In this document: positions 60,185 to 64,000 of the stretch, piece by piece
Position numbering within the stretch: position 1 is the first letter of the stretch
Layout of the letters: every line of letters starts with the position of its first letter
Assembly (NCBI RefSeq): GCF_006152115.1
Contig: NZ_VDFU01000003.1
Location: forward strand, 62,001-126,000
DNA: 64,000 bases
From: Rubellimicrobium rubrum
GTDB lineage: Bacteria > Pseudomonadota > Alphaproteobacteria > Rhodobacterales > Rhodobacteraceae
Direction of reading: 5' to 3'
Notes under the pieces: generated by a model
What the model was told of the DNA's origin: nothing
Seen by the model: the letters and a program-made list of their open reading frames with translations, nothing else
Databases searched by the model: none
Translations under genes and position numbers: made by a program

Positions 60185-61927
60185 TTAGCGGCGCTGTGCG
60201 GGGGCGGCGTCCTCGAGCAGGAGCTGGACGTTGCGGCGGCCTTGCCATGTGTTGATCTCGAGCCGGCCCGCGACGTGGAAGCGGCCTCCGCCTGGGGTGA
60301 GGAGGCGGAGCGGACCCTCGGCCGCGCCGAAGGCGATGGCGTCGAGCCGTCCGCCCATGCCGTCGCTGAACGCGATCTTGAGGTGCCCGTTGCCGACGAT
60401 GCGCTGCATGGACACGCCCAGGTCGGAGAAGGCGAAGCGGGGCGAGGGGGCCGAGGCGCCGAAGGGGCCCGCGCGTTCGATCAGGTCCACGAGGTCCGTG
60501 CGCGCGGCCTTTGGCATGAGGAGCCCGTCCAGGGGGAGGTCGCGCGGGCCGCCAGCGCCCGCGCCCTGGCGGGCCAGAAGCTCGGACAGGCGCTCCATTG
60601 CGGCGGGGAGCTTGGCGCGCTCCACCGTCAGGCCGGCGGCCATCTTGTGTCCGCCGCCGCGCAGCAGGAGGCCCTCGGCGGCGAGGCGGTGGATCGCGGC
60701 GCCCAGGTCCACGCCAGAGACCGAGCGGGCCGAGCCCTTGCCGATGTCGCCGTCGAGCGCGATCACCACGGCGGGGCGGTGCGTCGCGCCCACGAGGCGG
60801 GCGGCGACTATGCCGACGACGCCCGGGTGCCAGCCTTCGCCCGCCGCCCAGGCGAGGGGGCCGTCACCGCGCGATTCGGCCTGGGCCATCGCGGCGGCCT
60901 GGACCCCGGCCTCGATCTCGCGGCGTTCGGAGTTGTGGTGGTTCAGGCGCTCGGCTAGGGCTTGCGCCTCGTGCGGGTCGTCGGTGGCGAGGAGGCGCGC
61001 GCCGAGGTCGGCTTGGCCGACGCGGCCCCCGGCGTTGACGCGGGGGCCCAGGACGTAGCCCAGGTGGTGGCAGGTGGGCGCGGTGTTGAGGCCCGCGATG
61101 TCCTGGAGCGCCGCGAGGCCGGGGCGTTCGCGGCGGGCCATGACCACGAGGCCCTGGCGCACGAGGGCGCGGTTGACGCCGGTGAGGGGGGCCACGTCGG
61201 CCACGGTGGCCAGCGCCACGAGGTCGAGCATGGCCATGAGGTCGGGGGCCTGACGGCCCTGCGCCTTGAGGCGGCGGTTGGCCTCGACCAACAGGAGGAA
61301 GACGACGCCGGCGGCGCAGAGGTGGCCGAGGTCGCCGGATTCGTCCTGCCGGTTGGGGTTCACCACGGCGACGCAGGCGGGCAGCGTCTCGGCCCCCATG
61401 TGGTGGTCGAGCACGAGGACGTCCGCGCCCGCCGCGGCCTCGATGGGGCCGTGGGACAGGGTGCCGCAGTCCACGCAGACGATGAGGTCGTGGGTGGTGG
61501 CGAGGCGGGCCATCGCGGGCTCGTTGGGGCCGTAGCCTTCCTCGATCCGGTCGGGGATGTAGAGCGTGGCATTCCGGCCCATGCGGCGGAGCCAGACGAG
61601 GAGGAGCGCGGCGGAGGCGCCGCCGTCCACGTCATAGTCGGCAAAGACGGCGATGCGTTCCCCGCGCTCCACCGCCTGGAGAAAGCGGTCGGCGGCCGGG
61701 CCCATGTCGCGCAGGGACAGCGGGTCGGGAAGCAGGTCGCGCAGCTTGGGATCGAGGAAGGTGGCGGCCTGGTCCAGCCCCACGCCACGCCGCACCAGGG
61801 TCAGCGCCACGGCCCGTTCAAGCCGGGCGTCGCGGGCCATGGCCTCGGCGAGGCGGTCCTCCTCCAGGCTGGGGCCGATCCAGCGGCGGCCGGTGAGCGA
61901 ATCGGAGACGTCGAGGAAGGCACCCAT
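60185..61927 (-). CDS. recJ: Single-stranded-DNA-specific 5'-3' exonuclease RecJ
   Basis: 580 residues, cytosolic recombination and repair exonuclease. DHH-superfamily motifs: ADYDVDGGASAALLL near residue 96, VLDHHMGAETLP (motif III), then the DHHA1 domain with LRGGGHKMAAGLTVERAKL. The C-terminal OB fold ends the protein. Start MGAFLDVSDSL at 61927, 51 bp after the glpX stop. Confidence 0.95.
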   Translation of the reverse strand: MGAFLDVSDSLTGRRWIGPSLEEDRLAEAMARDARLERAVALTLVRRGVGLDQAATFLDPKLRDLLPDPLSLRDMGPAADRFLQAVERGERIAVFADYDVDGGASAALLLVWLRRMGRNATLYIPDRIEEGYGPNEPAMARLATTHDLIVCVDCGTLSHGPIEAAAGADVLVLDHHMGAETLPACVAVVNPNRQDESGDLGHLCAAGVVFLLLVEANRRLKAQGRQAPDLMAMLDLVALATVADVAPLTGVNRALVRQGLVVMARRERPGLAALQDIAGLNTAPTCHHLGYVLGPRVNAGGRVGQADLGARLLATDDPHEAQALAERLNHHNSERREIEAGVQAAAMAQAESRGDGPLAWAAGEGWHPGVVGIVAARLVGATHRPAVVIALDGDIGKGSARSVSGVDLGAAIHRLAAEGLLLRGGGHKMAAGLTVERAKLPAAMERLSELLARQGAGAGGPRDLPLDGLLMPKAARTDLVDLIERAGPFGASAPSPRFAFSDLGVSMQRIVGNGHLKIAFSDGMGGRLDAIAFGAAEGPLRLLTPGGGRFHVAGRLEINTWQGRRNVQLLLEDAAPAQRR

Positions 61928-61978
61928 GCCGTCCCCTGTCGCCCAACCCGGCGTTTGATGGCAAGACGTCTCCGCGGG

Positions 61979-62941
61979 TCAGCGGATCGGGTTGGTGTAG
62001 GTCATGCGCCGCACCGAGCCGGTCTTGCTCCGCATCAGGACGGTTTCCACGGTGATCGATTCGGGGGTGCGGCGGATGCCGGGCAGGAGGCTGCCGTCCG
62101 TGACCCCGGTCGCCGCAAAGATCACGTCGCCGGTCACGAGGTCGTCGCGGGTGTAGACGCGGTCGTAGTTGGTGATCCCCGCCTTTTGGGCGCGGTCGCG
62201 TTCGTCGTCGTTGCGGAACAGGAGCTTGCCGAAGATCTGGCCGCCCATGCATTTGAGCGCGGCAGCGGCCAGCACCCCTTCGGGCGCGCCGCCCGAGCCC
62301 ATGTACATGTCGATCCCCGTCGAGGGCTCGGCGCAGTGCATGACGCCCGCCACGTCGCCGTCGGTGATGAGCCGCACCTTGGCGCCGGTGGAGCGGACCT
62401 CGGCGATCATCGCCTCATGGCGGTCGCGGTCGAGGATGCAGACGGTGATGTCGCGAGTGGAGACCCCCTTGGCCGAGGCCAGCGCCGAGACGCGTTCGGA
62501 GGGGCTCATCGACAGGGTGACGACGCCGCGCTTGAAGCCGGGGCCGACGGCGAGCTTTTCCATGTAGACGTCGGGGGCGTGCAGGAGCGTTCCGCGCGGG
62601 GCCATGGCGACGACGGCCAGAGCGTTGGGCATGTCGCGGGCGGTGAGCGTCGTCCCTTCCAGCGGGTCGAGCGCGATGTCCACGGCGGGGCCTTGGCCGG
62701 TGCCGACCTCCTCGCCAATGTAGAGCATGGGCGCCTCGTCGCGCTCGCCTTCGCCGATCACCACGACGCCCTTGATGTCGAGCATGTTGAGCTGGCGGCG
62801 CATCCCGTCCACGGCGGCCTGGTCGGCGGCCTTTTCGTCGCCCCGCCCGACATGGTCGGCGCAGGCGATGGCGGCGGCCTCGGAGACACGGGCGAGGCCC
62901 AGGGACAACATGCGGTCGGAAAAGTCGGGCTGGTCGGCCAT
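61979..62941 (-). CDS. glpX: Fructose-1,6-bisphosphatase class II
   Basis: 320-residue Mg/Mn-dependent GlpX-type phosphatase for gluconeogenesis. Motifs: VVIGEGERDEAPMLYIGEEVG near residue 60, DPLEGTTLTARDMPNA (Li-sensitive phosphatase signature DPLEGT), and GSGGAPEGVLAAAALKCMGG. It starts 58 bp from the rod-like RNA candidate on the opposite strand. hom-glpX-recJ is a common order in Rhodobacterales. Confidence 0.97.
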   Translation of the reverse strand: MADQPDFSDRMLSLGLARVSEAAAIACADHVGRGDEKAADQAAVDGMRRQLNMLDIKGVVVIGEGERDEAPMLYIGEEVGTGQGPAVDIALDPLEGTTLTARDMPNALAVVAMAPRGTLLHAPDVYMEKLAVGPGFKRGVVTLSMSPSERVSALASAKGVSTRDITVCILDRDRHEAMIAEVRSTGAKVRLITDGDVAGVMHCAEPSTGIDMYMGSGGAPEGVLAAAALKCMGGQIFGKLLFRNDDERDRAQKAGITNYDRVYTRDDLVTGDVIFAATGVTDGSLLPGIRRTPESITVETVLMRSKTGSVRRMTYTNPIR

Positions 62942-62973
62942 GGGGCGTCCTTTTGGCTGCGTCGCAGCAAGGC

Positions 62974-62994
62974 GTAGCGCGACCTCGCGGCTAC
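62974..62994. repeat. Hairpin upstream of glpX
   Basis: GTAGC-GCG and CGC-(G)-GCTAC form an 8-bp stem with a bulged G and a 4-nt loop. On the minus strand it would be in the glpX leader, 33-53 nt before the ATG; a second short palindrome GCTGCG-T-CGCAGC lies at 62956-62968. Confidence 0.45.
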
Positions 62995-62999
62995 GTGAA

Positions 63000-63136
63000 G
63001 GACTGGGAGCGCTAACGGTCCTGTCAGGCCAGACCTTTTCGGAGGTGGACGGGCACTGGGCGGCTTGAGGTCCGGAGACGCCCCCGCTAAGTCCCGAGGG
63101 CCGAAAAACGTCTGGCCGGTCAGGTTATCCCGGTCC
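63000..63136 (+). ncRNA. Rod-shaped RNA candidate, possibly 6S RNA (ssrS)
   Basis: The sequence folds by eye into one long interrupted helix. Closing stem GGACTGGGA (63000-63008) pairs with TCCCGGTCC (63128-63136, one G-U). Inside it TAAC/GTTA and CTG/CAG pair, then GGCCAGAC (63027-63034) with GTCTGGCC (63110-63117), TTTTCGG with CCGAAAA, GGG-ACT with AGTCCC, and GGGCG with CGCCC below a terminal loop. Asymmetric bulges lie between. Such a rod with internal bubbles is what 6S RNA looks like. As I recall, 6S RNA of Rhodobacter sphaeroides lies upstream of a small membrane-protein gene (salA), which a DUF2798 gene would match. Strand is assumed plus for that reason. No promoter consensus was found; a decayed mobile repeat is the alternative. 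Confidence 0.45.
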
Positions 63137-63225
63137 CCGCCCCTCTGGCGGGAGTTAGTCGATCTTCGAACCCACGGCGCAACCCGGTCGAACGGGGTGC
63201 CGTGGAGTGCCTGTCGGGACACTCC
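63136..63225 (+). promoter_or_regulatory. Three consecutive stem-loops in the leader of the DUF2798 gene
   Basis: Hairpin A: CCCGCC (63136-63141)/GGCGGG (63147-63152). Hairpin B: CCACGGC (63172-63178)/GCCGTGG (63199-63205) with inner ACCC (63182-63185)/GGGT (63195-63198). Hairpin C: GGAGTG (63204-63209)/CACTCC (63220-63225), which shares two bases with B so that B and C could compete. A may end the RNA upstream; B and C lie 32-85 nt before the start codon. A structured 5' leader is suggested, not proven. Confidence 0.45.
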
Positions 63226-63256
63226 CTCGCGCCTCGTCGCCATGATTGGAGACGAG

Positions 63257-63517
63257 ATGTCCAACTCCAAATCCACCGTCATCGTGGCGCAGGTCTTCAT
63301 TTCCTGCATGATGGCCTTCCTGATGACCGGCCTCTTCACTGCCGTTCCGATGGGCTTCGAGCCGGGCTGGGTGGGGGAGTGGCTGCGCCGCTTCATCCTT
63401 GCCTGGCCGGTCGCCTTTGCCCTGTCGCTGGGCGTCGGACCGGTGGCGTTCCGCCTGGCCTATCTGGTCGTGCGTTTGACCACCCGGCCTGGACGCGGGT
63501 CCGAGGGGCTGCTCTAG
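63257..63517 (+). CDS. DUF2798 family small membrane protein
   Basis: 86 residues with two transmembrane segments (STVIVAQVFISCMMAFLMTG, then ILAWPVAFALSLGVGPVAF) and a basic C-terminus, as in DUF2798 proteins. The ATG at 63257 has GGAGA just upstream; an ATG five codons earlier lacks one. Only gene on the plus strand between hom and glpX. Role unknown; a link with salt stress is suggested only by resemblance of the locus to the Rhodobacter 6S RNA-salA arrangement. Confidence 0.8.
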   Translation: MSNSKSTVIVAQVFISCMMAFLMTGLFTAVPMGFEPGWVGEWLRRFILAWPVAFALSLGVGPVAFRLAYLVVRLTTRPGRGSEGLL

Positions 63518-63529
63518 GTCCGAAGCCTG

Positions 63530-63560
63530 CCGGCGACCCTGCCGATGGGCTGGTCGCCGG
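63530..63560. terminator. 9-bp bidirectional terminator stem between the DUF2798 gene and hom
   Basis: CCGGCGACC (63530-63538) and GGTCGCCGG (63552-63560) are exact inverted repeats with a 13-nt loop, between two convergent stops. Confidence 0.65.
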
Positions 63561-63590
63561 AACTGTCCGAGCAGACCTGTCCGGCCTGCC

Positions 63591-64000
63591 TCAAACCGCC
63601 TCGATCCGCAGGGCCACGGGATCGCCCGCGACGACCGCCGTGGCGGGGAAGGCGGCCATGGCCTCGTCGAGGGCGATGCGCGTCGTCTTGTGGGTGACGA
63701 TCAGGACGGGGGCGGTGCCGTCCTCGTGGCCGTACTGGCGCATCCGGTCGATCGAGATGCCCGAGTCGCCCAGGACGCGCGCGACCTTGGCCAGCGCGCC
63801 GGGTTTGTCCACGAGTTGGAGCCGCAGATAATAGGGCGCGGGCACGGCGGCCTGGGCGGGGCGGGCGCGCGTCAGCGTCATGGCGGGCTGTCCGAAGGTG
63901 GGGAGCCGGTTGCCCCGCGCGATGTCCACGAGGTCCGACAGCACCGCACTGGCCGTGGGACCCGCGCCCGCACCGGGGCCGCGCAGCACGATCTGGCCCA
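63591..64000 (-). CDS. hom: Homoserine dehydrogenase (partial, C-terminal part only)
   Basis: The last 135 residues of the enzyme that reduces aspartate-semialdehyde to homoserine. The segment contains the end of the catalytic domain (LRGPGAGAGPTASAVLSDLV) and the C-terminal ACT regulatory domain (YYLRLQLVDKPGALAKVARV, SGISIDRMRQYG), typical of the threonine-regulated monofunctional form. The N-terminus lies beyond the window edge. Confidence 0.92.
   Translation of the reverse strand, partial: GQIVLRGPGAGAGPTASAVLSDLVDIARGNRLPTFGQPAMTLTRARPAQAAVPAPYYLRLQLVDKPGALAKVARVLGDSGISIDRMRQYGHEDGTAPVLIVTHKTTRIALDEAMAAFPATAVVAGDPVALRIEAV

Noticed and set aside
63043-63100. Cobalamin-riboswitch-like words (GGTCCGGAGAC, GCCCCCGC) in the rod-like element
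   Set aside because: The order and spacing of the B12 box, the GCCACTG element and the upstream stems do not fit, and the gene downstream has no cobalamin link. The words lie in the apical part of a different fold.
63027-63117. A MITE or decayed insertion sequence
   Set aside because: Inverted arms are present, but no target duplication, no transposase remnant and no second copy are visible in the window. Kept only as the alternative to a 6S-like RNA.

Overview
The window is an ordinary-looking chromosomal segment of a high-GC alphaproteobacterium, most likely Rhodobacteraceae (Rhodobacter/Roseobacter lineage). This rests on gene content and order: mdh-x-sucCD-sucA, the TIGR02186/TauE pair, rsmI-yraN-gshB, an RpoHII-type sigma-32, coaBC-dut-moeB, hom-glpX-recJ, plus NnrU, DUF1737 and DUF2798 proteins. 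No phage, insertion sequence, CRISPR array or plasmid function is visible.

Layout. 1-7.7 kb: TCA cycle genes on the minus strand (mdh, an exported unknown, sucC, sucD, sucA cut by the window edge), with hairpins between genes and a tandem palindromic repeat before sucC. 7.7-12.3 kb: small envelope proteins, an NnrU-like membrane protein, a RecD-like helicase and a TauE/SafE exporter pair. 12.4-18 kb: a nucleoside ABC importer (BMP-type binding protein, double ATPase, two permeases) ending in purine nucleoside phosphorylase. 18-29 kb: rimI-tsaB-nfuA, a CPBP protease homologue, a universal stress protein, trpS, a rhomboid-fold protein without catalytic residues, murJ, glnD and an LppC-like lipoprotein. 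29-32.5 kb: rsmI-yraN-gshB and an unknown. 32.5-37 kb: comM/yifB, a GST with a Cys/His tail, two cobalamin genes and rpoHII. 37-40 kb: coaBC-dut-moeB. 40-45 kb: an ABC binding protein and permease without ATPase, an M3 oligopeptidase and a quinone-type MDR oxidoreductase. 45-57.7 kb: ugd, then a LysR regulator followed by a nine-gene plus-strand set for uptake (PotFGHI-like) and oxidation of a polyamine or amino alcohol: aminobutyraldehyde dehydrogenase, a glutamine-synthetase-family ligase, a second aldehyde dehydrogenase and an iron alcohol dehydrogenase. 57.7-64 kb: exported SH3/DUF1236 protein, two identical tRNA-Glu genes flanking an RTX-repeat protein, recJ, glpX, a long rod-shaped RNA candidate before a DUF2798 gene, and the C-terminal part of hom.

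Most notable points: (i) a 137-nt imperfect rod-like inverted repeat at 63000-63136 upstream of a two-TM DUF2798 gene, which may be a 6S RNA locus; (ii) a GGAAC-N16-CGTT promoter in front of rpoHII; (iii) a CtrA-like box in front of comM; (iv) two copies of a TGTGATC(A/G)CA element exactly 21 bp apart before sucC; (v) a catabolic operon combining gamma-glutamylation with an iron alcohol dehydrogenase, which points to an amino alcohol substrate; (vi) a rhomboid pseudoprotease.

Limits: all assignments come from reading translations and motifs. No database search, folding program or codon statistic was run.
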